Assembly: GCA_947311845.1 (NCBI GenBank)
Contig: CAMZMU010000062.1
Coordinates: forward strand, 52,573,365 to 52,637,364
Direction: 5' to 3'
DNA: 64,000 bases
Source of the DNA: Poa pratensis
Taxonomy: Eukaryota > Streptophyta > Magnoliopsida > Poales > Poaceae
Below the pieces are notes generated by a model. The model was not told the origin of the DNA. It was given only the letters and a program-made list of their open reading frames with translations, and ran no database searches. The number at the start of each line of letters is the position of its first letter. The first letter of the stretch is position 1. Below, one piece after another: positions 48,901-60,957 of the stretch. A program made the position numbers and the translations under genes.

Positions 48901-49471
48901 CGATGAATTAATCCGTTTAGGTTGTTAATGGTGTTGCTGCGTTGAGTCATTGACAACTGTTGATCTCTGCATAACTTTGTCCCGTCAAGAAAGAACTGAT
49001 TTTTAGCAGTGAAAATTCTCAAAGGACTAAAGGACTGAAAATTACTCAATAAATATTGACCATAGCGAAGGCATGATCAAGTGTACCATATCAATATTTT
49101 TCAGATCAAGCGAGCATGTGGGTGCAGTCACGGTCATGTCATATCATGTCATATCTAGGTTCATCAAGTTAATTCGAGATTGCTAAACCAGTGAAAATAA
49201 CTGCGCCTATCAATTATTTGATTTTTTTACAGGATTTTCTAAAAAAAGTAACATATGAACAGAAAGTTAATTCATTGTGTATAACAAAAAGGTCATGTTT
49301 TAGTCATAAATCAGAACGACGAGTATAAAGACCCGTGCAAAAAGACTTTATTATGAGTTGAGCCACATAACAAAAAAAGGAGACATTTTCACATCTCACC
49401 ATATGAAAATAATTTGACCAAAGTATATATTCTACTTTGTCTCCTGTTGCAACGCACGGGCAATTAGCTAG
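45927..49471 (+). mobile_element. Helitron, about 3.5 kb
   Basis: The 5' end is A|TCTCTATCTC...CTACTATTTAAAA (start within the TCTCTA repeat, 45927-45939). The 3' end is ...GTTGCAACGCACGGGCAATTAGCTAG|T at 49471. A small hairpin (CCTGT/ACGGG) lies about 10 nt before the terminal CTAG, and the A/T host junction is as expected for Helitrons. No Rep/helicase is seen. The GC-rich 5' part (46080-46900) has long overlapping open frames on both strands that could be captured gene or UTR sequence; I recognise none of them. Confidence 0.7.
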
Positions 49472-50756
49472 TTCATGTAAAAAAAACACAACAGGTAGCA
49501 TTTCAGGGTAGCTTAGCAGCATTCAAGATCTGAAGCTAAATATTGGAAGTGCAGAGGACAGGCTCTCAGGTAGAATGGAAGAGTATGCTTGTCACTTGAG
49601 CAGCCTCGTGGTAACTTCATTCCATCAGCAGGCACAACCACACAAGCTCCTCTCCCAGACAAGCTCCTCTCCCAAGCAGCCTTTTGAGACTCAATCAAGA
49701 ACAAAAGGTCCGGATGATAAAATCATAAATACATTTCTGTCCAGTTGTGATATAACTCAAACTTGGCCATCCTCCCAAACTTCAGTACTTTTTTTTTTGT
49801 GAAACCCAAACTTCAGTACTTTGACTGCGCTCAAATGCATGTAGACCGTTACACCTGGAGGTGACATGCCTCAAGTGGTTCAAATGTTTATTTGAGGTGA
49901 ATTGTATGGTTACTTAGAACCTATGATAGTTCTAGCATTACCATATGTTGTACTTCTGTAAATAAAATAGCCAAATCTCCTGCGCAATTGGGCTGGTAGA
50001 TATTACAGTACCACATGCCTATTTAAAAGAATGATTGTATTTGTTATATGTTCGGTGTTCTTATGATTGTAAATATAGTTGTATTTCATCCATACCTTAA
50101 ATAATTTAACGGATTTGCTAATTCTCAGTCACCTGAGTATTAGTTAAATCTCAGTCGACTCCGTAGCCATTGGATCAAGGGTGCCAGTTTCGTGCGGGTC
50201 AATTGTCGTTTTGTGTTTTCTGCAGACGGAACGAGGTGGGTCCTCCATCTGACGCATTCAAGAAACCACCAATAGGCCGAGCCCTCCACGCACACATTCC
50301 ATCGTTGTCATGTGCCACCACCTGCCCGCGGGCACTGGCCCCAACAGCCGTCTCCCGCCACCACCCCAGTTCTTTGGCGTCGACGAGCACCACCACACTC
50401 GCAACCCCCACCCCCCCCCTAAGTATCTTCCTCACCTCCCGTCTGCGTTGTCGCCATCTCAGGTTTGGCCAATCTCCGACTGGGTCCCTTCTTTGTTGTC
50501 TCCTGTGGTCGCGATCATCACCTGCAAATTGTCTTCTTTGTCTCTGGCTACCGCTAAAGGGGTGCAATGAGCATCAAATAGGTTCCCTACAAACCCAAGA
50601 GTAACAAGACCTGGTTTAGTCAAGATGGGAAACAACTATTGTTTGGATGGAAATGAAGATCTAGTGTTCCACTTTCTTTCCCTGCAAAGAATGGCAAGAT
50701 TGAGTGGAGGGAAACGAGGAATCAAAGTTTTTAGAGCTCAAACAATGGAGGTGGTC
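49472..50756. other. intergenic, unrecognised
   Basis: Short open frames only. A short minus-strand frame (50199-50567) and the plus-strand frames around it overlap one another and show no domain. The part near 50600-50756 may be an old gene relic into which the next retroposon inserted. Confidence 0.3.
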
Positions 50757-50774
50757 AAAGAATGTGTTCGTCGG

Positions 50775-52040
50775 AAGACTTTTCCCCCGTGGAGACTGCC
50801 CTTTGTGGCGATACCCCTATCCCCTTTCTTCCTTGACCTCCATCTCCGGCAAATCCACCGGCCTCTCTCCTCCCCGTCGTCGGCGGCCATGGTGGCCGGT
50901 GGTGAGGGTGAGGGAGGTCCGGCTCATTTCTCTTCTGTTCCTTTTTAGGCTTAGCTTCTCCAATAAAGTAGATCTAGGTAAGGTAGCTCTAATAATCCGG
51001 TTCTGGTTTGGGGTCTCTTCCATCTTTGCTTCGTTCAGGACTTCAGGTCATGGTGGCCATGGGAGTGGATGGTGGAGGTACCCTTCGTCTCAGATCTGAT
51101 GGAGATCTGTTGGGTCCAGCGCTCCTCTGTCCAACAACGTTGTTCTTCAACGTGCGGTTTCAACCCTGCTGTTGGAGCTCGTCGGAGGCCGCTGCGCTTT
51201 TGCGGTCTCGTGGTGCGGCATCTTCTTTCCTTGGAGTGGTGCTAATGTTCAACTACATGAGGTCGACTGTGTTGCTGCAGGTTCTGAATCTGTGCATGGC
51301 GGTGTGGGCTGCTGCCCATGCTCGTCATTTTTCCGGTCGAGTTGATGTTAATTTATGCCATGTGCTCCCATGCTTTGATGATGTTGATGCCAGTGAGATT
51401 GATGCAAGGCTCGGTGGCTCGGTGCCTTCACGCGATGTTGTATAGCCACCATGGTGGTGGTTCCAGCCTCAGGTGATGTGGTTTCAACAAAGATCTCTAA
51501 GTTTATCAATGGCAGTGCAATAGTAACCAAGAAGCAGGATCTTCTTAAGTGCTATGGTTGTTCAATGTTATCTTTGCGCGATGGTGTTCATGCTGAAGAA
51601 GCCGTCCTCTTGCTGTTCGGGTTCTTTCACCAGATGTGGACGACAACACCTCTGTTGCTGATCCCCAGATTCAACAGAGAGGACATGTTAGGGTTAAGCT
51701 CGGTGATGGTTCACAAATATCTACAGCTCAGCTCTCTAAACCATCAAGTGCATACGCTAGATAGACCGTCGGGAGAGCCACCCGTGGGGCATCAACTGGT
51801 ATGGAGCACAGAGGCCCTTGGAGATTGCGGATGCGGCATATTCGAATCTGAGTTGTCGACGGATGATCGATGGCTGCTTGGCTCCATCGGCAATCTTCGG
51901 TTTCTTCATGTTCTTCATAGGTGTAGACCATCTTCTACTTACTCTGTGCAACTAGGCACATCTGTTTCTTGCTCTGTTTTCGAGAGCCATGTAATGATGT
52001 ACTGTGGGCTTTAATGTTAATATAAGTAGTGTGTTAAAAA
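50775..52040 (+). mobile_element. poly(A) retroposon with 18-bp TSD
   Basis: A 1.27-kb insert that ends in an A-run (near 52036-52043). It is flanked by AAAGAATGTGTTCGTCGG at 50757-50774 and 52041-52058, so it was inserted by LINE machinery. Two consecutive open frames (51008-51445 and 51451-52014) show no RT or endonuclease motifs. It may be a processed transcript of a host gene or a non-autonomous LINE derivative; the parent is not recognised. Confidence 0.75.
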
Positions 52041-52058
52041 AAAGAATGTGTTCGTCGG

Positions 52059-54253
52059 TAACTCCTCAATGAAGAAGAAGAGACTTAAATTTGACCCCTC
52101 GAAAAGTGGTCGTTGCTGAATATTCCGGCCGACCCAGACCTTCCGATCGCCCAGATCTTCCAAGCATGGTCCGGAAAATAGGCAGAGGAGAAACCAGCTC
52201 AGGGACCCAGCCTGAAACATGACCTTTTGGACCTGGAGCATGAAAAATTGATCGAGAAGTGCCGAGATGAAGTGGTTGAGCTATATGTGGCGTATGGAAA
52301 AATGGAGGAACTGTTTAGGGAAGTTGTTAGCCAACTTTTGCAAGTTTGATCCCCTCTTTATAGTATGGCTCCCTAAGAACCAAAAACGAAAAATAAACGG
52401 TAAATAAATAAGACGTCGTCTTCTCGATATCCCCTCGATTAGTCCTCTTTAGCTAGGGTAACCATTCACCTCGCTTTTCCCACGACCGAAACTAATTACC
52501 CTATGTAAAACTCGTAAACACATTAATTTCCCAATTCGATGGCCATTAACACCAAAATTCACACGGGGTATGATTTGTCCCTTCATGCCTACTTGTAGGA
52601 AGGGGAAAGGAGCATGGCGTGAGAAGGAACAGTGCCACCGTCTATTTAGCTAATAAGGCCATCCAATTGTAATCATTCAAATCTCGTGTTGGGATAGACT
52701 CTCATCCTCCTTGCGCATAGCCGCTTTTCTCTTCGGTGTGACCCTAAAATTGTATTGAATTGGAGTGATCTCGTAATCGATTAGGTTTGGTCATGACAAA
52801 TTTAGTTAAAATGTTTGCGTGCTTGGATAGATGGTACTTTTCCAGATTAAAACTACAACCTAAACTATCTAATTTATTCCTGCCAATATGACTTGATCCT
52901 ACTTTCGGAAACACCATTTGACCTATCTAATTTTCGGAAACACCACCGTTACATTAGTATGACAATTAATGTTGCCATTTCGTAATCTCTCCACCATTAG
53001 TATGTAATCATTTTTTTCATTTGAGAGAGTTGAGGATTGTCGAGGCTAAATTGATAAGATGTATGCTCGAAAGTGCACATAATTTCATAAATGACTAACT
53101 TACATCAGTCACCTTAAAATAGATTTAGCATCACAACTCTCGTGGGAAAATGATAGGTCAAAATGATTAACATTCATTCCGGAAAGTAATCATCACGGCA
53201 CATCTCGGAGATTTAGCTTATATTGTCCTAGGCAAAATCTAGAGGTAAATTTACTAATGTATGAAGATTCAAATCGTTGTGGCACATTCCCATTTTATGC
53301 CCATAATTCTAAAAATTATATAATAAAATATCCCAAAACACTTTATTCACAATTTGTATGCAGGTTATGAGTAACAAAAAATGCCTAGATCTAGACATAT
53401 GTATAGATTATCCGTGCATTCTAAAATATAAGAACAAAACGGAAAAATCACATCCATTTTTTGAAACATGGATAAGACCTACAATCAATCAGTTATAAGA
53501 GATGAGAGTTCTGAATATTAATATATTCCTTTAACCGAAAAAAAGAGATGGAAGTAAGCATGAGAATTCAAGAATAGACATCAACAAGATCGGACATTAT
53601 TAGGATCTAAGACTAGAAAATAACAAGATCCAGTTAACAATCATACCGGGGATGAGCTCTACAAGACATGAGGGTAAACACGCCCGGTCGAACTCAGGAA
53701 GCAGCAACATGAGCTCAAGTTGATGGTGAGGTGTCGCAGCAAATAATATGCCTATTATTTTTGTCCATGTGCTATCCAAACTTGAGAAATTTTAGCACGC
53801 ACCAGCACCATGCCAATATTTTAGCATACACATACATCATGCCAAAATTTAGTCCCAATAGTTCTCACCTCTCTCAAATGGCAAAACTATTTATATAGTA
53901 ACGGTAGGGAGATGACGGAAAGACAAAACTGATTATGTGACTAACGGATTAGTGGTGTTTCTAACGTTCAATCAGTCACAAATGGTGTTTTTCTAACAAC
54001 AAATGGTGCTCACCAGATGAAACTTGACATCACCACCCGGTAGGGTGCACCGTGGTGTCCAGAATGCAGATTCCTACTAGTACCACAAAATAAATGATGA
54101 GCACACACTCAGTGGAGCCATTCGTGGGACCAACGTCGTACGAGAAATTGCATGATGAGTGCTGGGACGAGACGACCTGATCGACACGAAGTCCGCCCGC
54201 TGCAGCATAAACAAAGACCATCAGTCCATCACGTTACAATGTTAGTACGATCA
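52059..54253. other. intergenic, AT-rich
   Basis: No gene, no bounded repeat. The last 200 bp are the likely promoter of the receptor kinase gene. Confidence 0.35.
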
Positions 54254-54367
54254 ATGGCCACAGACACCCTCCTCGCCGTGCTCCTCGCTTCTGCCGCCCT
54301 CCTCGCTGCCCCGGCGCTCGCGCAGACGGTGAAGGTATGGTCATGGTGCTCCCCGGCGAACTACACC

Positions 54368-54535
54368 CAGGGGCGGACCCAGGATAAAAATTTAGAGGGG
54401 GCAAATATGTGCTAAGTGAGGCAAATCTCTCTATTTAGTGGGGGCAAATCAGTATTTAGCTTGGAATGTTACAAGGATAGTGAAATTTGAGTGGGGGCAT
54501 ATGCCCCCATAGCTTACATGCTGGGTCCGCCCCTG
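54368..54535. mobile_element. hAT-like MITE in exon 1 of the receptor kinase
   Basis: Perfect 15-bp terminal repeats CAGGGGCGGACCCAG / CTGGGTCCGCCCCTG enclose 168 bp, flanked by the 8-bp duplication ACTACACC (54360-54367 and 54536-54543). Insert plus duplication is 176 bp, which shifts the frame. Without them the DUF26 frame is continuous across the site. Confidence 0.95.
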
Positions 54536-56556
54536 ACTACACCGCGGGGAGCGCCTACGCGACAAACCTTCGCGGTGTGCTCACTGACGCGGTGGCCGCC
54601 GCCGGCCGCTCGCGTGACGGCTACGCCACGGCCGACCGCCGCCGGCAGCAGGTGGACGCGCCGTACGGGCTCGCCGTCTGCTACGCTGACGCAGGGCCGG
54701 CTGAGGTGTGCCGGCTCTGCCTGCGCATGGCGGCCGGCAACGTGACGCTGGCGTGCCCGCGCGCGGCGGAGGCTGCCATGATGTACAACAACTGCCTGCT
54801 CCGGTACGTGGCCGCGGACGCGGCGACCGTGGGCGGCCTCGCGGAGCCGGACATGGAGAAGAGGTTCGGCTTCTACAACCCGAACATGACCAGCGCCGGC
54901 GACGCCGACCGGTACGGCGCCGCGCTCAGGCGGCTCATAGACCGCCTCGCGCAGGCCGCCGCCGCCGGATCGCCCGGGCGGCTGCTCGCGTTCGCGCAGA
55001 CCAACGTCACCGGAGAGGAGAGCTTGTACGGGTTCGCGCAGTGCGTAGCGGACCTGCCGCCGGCCGGCTGCCGGCGCTGCCTCCAGAGCCTGGCCGCGTC
55101 ATTGCCCATGTAACGAAACAGTTAGCGCTTCGTTCATCCACCTAGAGGAGGCCGGCCGGCCGGCCACTGACATGAACGCATGATTCTATGCACAGGACGA
55201 AAGGAGGGCGCGCCTTCTCGCTGACATGCTACACGAGGTTCGAGGTGGTGCCGTTCTACATGCCCCCAAACACGACGAGGATTATCGTGGTGCCGCCGGA
55301 GACGACGTCGCCGTCGTCGTCTCCCGCGGCAGATTCTTCTTCAAGAACAGGTGAGTGCGTGACGCGTCAACACAAGTACAGTAACTACCTACCTACCTTG
55401 TGTCCTTGTTCGTGAGAAAGCGATCGACGACATGGCGGGGGCATGATTGGTCCTTTACGACGTACACGTAGGATGGAGGTCAGTCAAGGTACCTCTTCTT
55501 GAGGAATCCCGCTGGTGGGCCGGCCTCATAGTCCGACGCGTTTTCTCTGTCTTCCTTTTTTTGTTGTTCTTCTTCTAGTTCTATTTTTCATTTTATGTTT
55601 CTCTTTCTTTCTAACCTTTTCTCCCATTTTTGTTTGTTTGTATGCTTCTTTGTTTCTATGTTTTCAATGGCATATCAGTAGTTTTTAAAAGGCATACATT
55701 AATGATTTTTTTTTAAAACATGGACATAATTTTTGATATACGTGAACACTTTTATCATATATATAGGAAAAAATATAACACAAACATATTATATTACATA
55801 AACGGGATTTATAGCTATATGGTAAGAAAATAGATATATGTGAACGTTTATTTAGATATATGTGAACATTTATTTTTCACAACACATATTTTTTCTGTTT
55901 TTAAATCACTAATAAAAAGCACACATAGCTTTGAGATTTATAAAAGAAGTGTCAAGAGGTAACTATTTTGGTGCCCCTGATTTCTTAGTAGTACTCGGTT
56001 TATGCTAAAAGATGATACCACTATCTTTTATTGGGTCACAATTGGTGCGGCCCATGAAAAAAAACTGCGGAGCTCCCCTAATGCACGCGATAAGTGCCAA
56101 ATAGGAGCTCCTGGCTTTGCCGCTTCTCATGCCAGGAAGAGACGGAGGAGTCTACAGGCAGCGAGAGGAAAACCTTCATTAGATCTTAAAGCGAGTTGAC
56201 AATGGTGTTTTACATGATTTTCATATGGTTTGCATCTCACAGAAAAATAGTTCCGATGAATTTATTAATGTAAATAATTTTGCAGAGAGCAAGATTTCAT
56301 TAGCTCATCGATACTGATTAATCATTGGCATGCCAACAATTTAATATCGAATGTTAGTATTAATCTGCATACTATCATATTCTCCGAAGAGAAGGATTAC
56401 ACTCTGATCAATACTATTTTTGGCATGCGAAAACTTAATGTACAATATTTAGTATCTATCTGCAAACTATGTGTGTGAGAGAGAGAATCATGAACATGAG
56501 TTTTCTTGTTGCAGTTGCCAAGCGTAGAAAGCTGCACAGAAGTGTGGTATTATCAG

Positions 56557-58879
56557 GTATGTCTCCATAAACCTTCCCCTTCTAATCAACATAATTGAAC
56601 AATACAAGAGGTTCACTACTGACAGGAAATAGATTTGGACGTGGTTTTCTTCTTTTTGCAAAAAAAAAAAAGGAAAAGGAAAAAATTGCACTCTTCATTG
56701 CTGTGTGAATCATGACATGACATGATTAATCCCAATATCATGACGGTTATTCTTCATTGATGTGAAGAAAAAACTAGTCACTTTTAAAATGAAACATACA
56801 TACTGGAAAGATTCAAGAGCCAACATGTTATGGGCAGACAAATCCAAAATAACTCACAATGATTTGGATGAGCAGAGAAGAGAAAACCAAACGGGTGCTT
56901 GCTCACCTCACTGGCCAAGCCGAGACATGCTTGAATGGTACGCCGAGAAAGAGAAATCTTATTGGGACTAAAGATTGCATCTCAACCTGTTGCCACACAC
57001 ATGGGTCTCTAAGATTTATTAGGAAATCTGAAATCTTATTGGGCCAAGCCCACATACTTCCAACAATCACCACGTTGCAGGTGTGCAGGCCGGTGAAGGT
57101 GCGGGCTGGCATTGGCCGGTCACGCGGGCGTTGGGTCATGTTGCTCCGGGCGCAAGTCTACTTGGCTCTTGGCGGGGAAAACATGTGCGTCTTCTTTTCC
57201 CCCTCGGGGATTCGTTGTCGATGTGCACAACCTATTCCACTCTAGGGTCATATTCATCGGGCGAAAGCCCATGATCCTTGATGGATCAAGCCACATCGGT
57301 GTTCCTGGAAGTAGTTTCCCCCTTGGGCACTGACGAGCTTCGTTAGGGCCGACCTGGGCCACGGCCCGCCCAGGTTTTTTGCAAAATGATTATTAACTAG
57401 TAGTATCATGTAGAGCAGGCCAGCCCATCAACAAATTGCTTCTTCGCTCGACTCCTATCGTCTTCCAGAGTCCCAGACTCCTCACGACCAATCTCTGCTC
57501 ACGACAGAACCATGGAGATGGCTAGGTCTAGAGATTTGGACATGATTTAGATAAGAAAATAAGGGGAGGGGCAAAAGGGGGGAATCGGTGGAGGGCATCA
57601 GCAGAGAGCAGCCAGGGTCTGGTCACTGGGCATCAATGCACCAGCATGGGCTCGGCGCATCGGGCCGGCAGCAAGTCCAACAGCCGGCAACTGATTTCCA
57701 CGAATTGTGCCCTATTTTTTCCAATTCCCTTGGCTAGTTATTTCTTCTTTCTTTTCCCCAAATTTTTGGTTGGCAATTTGATAGCACGGAAGATTACACG
57801 GCCATGGGAAAGGCAGCTGAGAAAAGAATTGATTTTGTCTTGAAAAGAAAGGAGATGACATTAGTGACAATCTCAATTGTTTTTTGTGTTTTCTCATCTC
57901 CTGGCCCGCCCAAGAATTTGTTTCAAGCTCCGCCACTGCCCTTGGGGGTGTCCTCTAGAAGAACATTGATCTCATTCACACTTCTCAATGGGACATTGCG
58001 GGTTTGTTGATGTGTGAATTTCAACATATGGTGATTTTTGTGGCAGTGATGGCATCGAGCATTTGATGGACCGCAACAAGATTATGCCAGACCTTGTGGC
58101 ATGTTTGTTGGGTCTCCACGTGAGATGTGATCCTCTTTGGCGCAAAACTTGCTCTCTTCCCCTTTTTATCTTAGATCGGGCTACTCGCTGGTAGGTGGCC
58201 TGCTGGTTGGCATAGGTTGGCGTGGACTTCGTTCAGTTTATGAGAGTTGGACATGTTGATTGTCTAATGTGGCAAAGTCGGAGTCTTTGGCCGAAGGAGG
58301 AGTGATGACGACGACACTATGCAGTCTCGGTGATGCTCTACTTTTCAGTGACAAGTGTGGAATGTGCGTTGGTAGCCAGGCCGGTGATGATGCTCGGTGA
58401 CATGTCATGTTCCATGAAAGTTGCTTTGGTTGTTAGTAATTGATTTCGCTTTGTTTTTCTATAATGAACTAGACAATTATATTATTAATTAATGAAAAAT
58501 AGTAAGTCTATCTCCTCTCTGAAAAAGTTACAATTTGTAGTTGGTAGCAACTGGGTGTAACAAAAAATACATTGCATTTTGGAGTTATGATTATATAAGA
58601 TAAAAAATATTTTGTAAATTGGTCTATACCCCCATTTTCATATAATTCCTGTATATTCCTTTTTTTAAAAAATTGCTCTATACCCCACTGAGTATATACT
58701 ACCTGATTGTTTCTTAGGAGTATTAGCTGATTGTTCATTAATTAAACGACCATGAAATTGCTTGTCCTCTTATATAAAGTACTTCTACAGAACGGTTTAT
58801 ATACTATGTTGTACATCATTATTACCTGTGTCAAGTTAACCATGTGCATCTTGCTAAAATAGTACACGTTTTCTTCTAG
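56557..58879 (+). other. long third intron of the receptor kinase gene
   Basis: Non-coding between two compatible splice sites. The segment 57330-57930 contains CCTGGGCCACGGCCCGCCC-like and GCTCCGCCACTG-like motifs that suggest decayed hAT-type MITE sequence. I could not fix its borders. Confidence 0.45.
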
Positions 58880-60278
58880 TTTCGATCGTTGCAGCCATTG
58901 TTTTGGTCATTACCTGCGTCATTATTGCTATGAAGTTTCCACGAAGGGGGAAAATTCTGTTCCAATCAATGATAGAAATGCAGTACAGCAACAGTATTGA
59001 CAAAATCGAAGAGCTGTTGGGCAACTACGGTTCAATGGCTCCCAAGAGATACAAATTCTCATATCTGAAGAAAATAACCAAATCTTTTGCCGAGAAGCTA
59101 GGAGAAGGTGGCTATGGCATGGTATACAAGGGCACCCTACCTGATGGCCACCCTGTTGCTGTCAAATTCCTTCATGACATGATCGGGAATGGTGAAGAAT
59201 TTGTAAACGAGGTCATCAGTATCAGAAGGACATCCCATGTCAATGTTGTCACTCTGCTTGGTTTCTGTTTGGAGGGATCAAAGAGAGCTCTCATCTATGA
59301 CTATATGCCTAATGGGTCACTGGACAAGTTCATCTACGTAGACAACTCGAAAGAAATCCTTGGTTGGGACAAACTATATGAGATCGCTACAGGCATCGCG
59401 AGAGGTTTGGAGTATCTTCACCGTGGGTGCAACACACGAATCATACATTTCGACGTCAAGCCCCAAAACATCCTCCTAGACCAGGACTTTGCCCGAAGAT
59501 CGCTGATTTTGGGCTGGCGAAGTTGTGCAAACCCAAGGAGAGCTACCTACAGTCGATGACTGGCATGCGAGGAACGGTAGGGTTCATTGCACCAGAGGTC
59601 TTCTCAAGACAGTTCGGGGCCGTCTCGACAAAGTCGGATGTGTACAGCTTTGGGATGGTGCTCCTGGAGATGGTCGGAGGAAGGAGGAACTTGAGAGCAA
59701 GCGTGGAGAGGGAAAGTGAAGTGTATTTCCCAGACTGGGTTCACGACCATCTGGCACAATTTGGGAGCTTGCACTCATTTAACTTGGGATCAGGTGAAAC
59801 TGAAGAGATTGCAAAGAAGATGGTCTATATTGGATTGTGGTGCATACAAATATGGCCAGCGTCTCGCCCAACGATGAGCAAGGTCTTAGAAATGTTTGAC
59901 AAAAGAGCTGATCAACTCAAGATACCACCAAAGCAGTGCCTCTATTCACCTATAGTGTGAGTTTTCCGCTTCATTTAATATTAAAATCTGCTATTTCAAA
60001 TATCTCAAGTGTGACTATCCTTTTTAAAATTAAAATAAATGCAATTATCCTAGAGGAAGATATACTTATGGCAGTCGGCCAAGCACTTAAATTCAAAGAT
60101 GATACTAGAAAAATTGTGCGATTGGTTTTATCTAGTACCATAAAAAATTGTTTTTTGCTGTTTGTTGACCACATAATTAATTTACACTGGTTTTTAACTC
60201 ATTTCTAATTCAACGTTGCACAGGGATGACTCGGATGAACAGCAGAACGAGGCAAGTTCCTACGAACAACAGAACTAG

Positions 60279-60957
60279 CTAGGCAAGTCTGTAAGAGTTT
60301 TCGGGGCAAATAGAGGAAGCAATGTCAGAAACAATGTCCATGCCATCATTCCATTGTGTCCTCAATATTCGGATAATGGAGAAGTGAGAATAAACTTATC
60401 ATTGGGTACTGATATCGTCTCCTTTCACTCTCGATCCTTCAGCATATTAGCTAGTTGTATCAGAGAGAAGGACTAACACATAGTGTCTTGTACTCCGCTT
60501 TAAGATTTTTTTACCTAATCCACCTCTTGATTAAACTGTCAACGATTGCATTATGATCGAATAACATCAATCAGATACCCAGAGATTACATCAACGCAGA
60601 TAAAATTGTCTATGCTAAGAGCTTTTTCGGCACACAAATGTGCAGCAGAATTCGCCTCAGTGCCCGATAAACTGAAGCTTGAAGTTCTGAAAGTTCCTAC
60701 TCAGTTCCTTCAGCTCTGGTAGTTACTCAGTTCCTTCAGCTTTTTTTTCGATAAAGACTCAGTTCCTTCAGCTCATTCAGCCTATCAAGTCCTGGCAATC
60801 GGATAGTACAATAATGGACAAACCTGAATGTTGCAACGCAAGCTCGATCCCATCATGTGCAGCTATCAGCTCGGTCTCGAAGGCTTCAATGCAGTTTTGT
60901 AGGTCCTCCAGCTAGATAAGATGACTTCACCCTCTGAATTTCGGAGCACCGCGTGCC
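60279..60957. other. spacer between convergent genes
   Basis: Contains the 3'UTRs of both neighbours. A short direct repeat AGTTCCTTCAGCT occurs three times at 60700-60770, with a T-run between copies 2 and 3. Confidence 0.4.

Larger units (their letters stand above)
54254..60278 (+). pseudogene. DUF26 receptor-like kinase with LRK10-type kinase, interrupted
   Basis: Exons: 54254-55109 (interrupted), 55196-55350, 56515-56556, 58880-59956 and 60224-60278, all in compatible phase. A signal peptide (MATDTLLAVLLASAALLAAP) leads two cysteine-rich DUF26 domains. The first has CYADAGPAEVCRLC, one residue longer between cysteines than C-X8-C-X2-C; the second has the canonical CVADLPPAGCRRC. After a Pro/Ser stalk, a TM segment ([15 protein letters not shown]) starts exon 4. 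The kinase has the GEGGYG loop, VAVKF lysine, HFDVKPQN (non-RD) and, after a frame break at the T-run 59488-59490, IADFGLAKL. This kinase type is LRK10/PR5K-like, not the usual CRK kinase. The protein would sense extracellular cues at the plasma membrane. A hAT MITE at 54368-54535 breaks domain 1, so this allele is probably non-functional as written. Confidence 0.82.
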
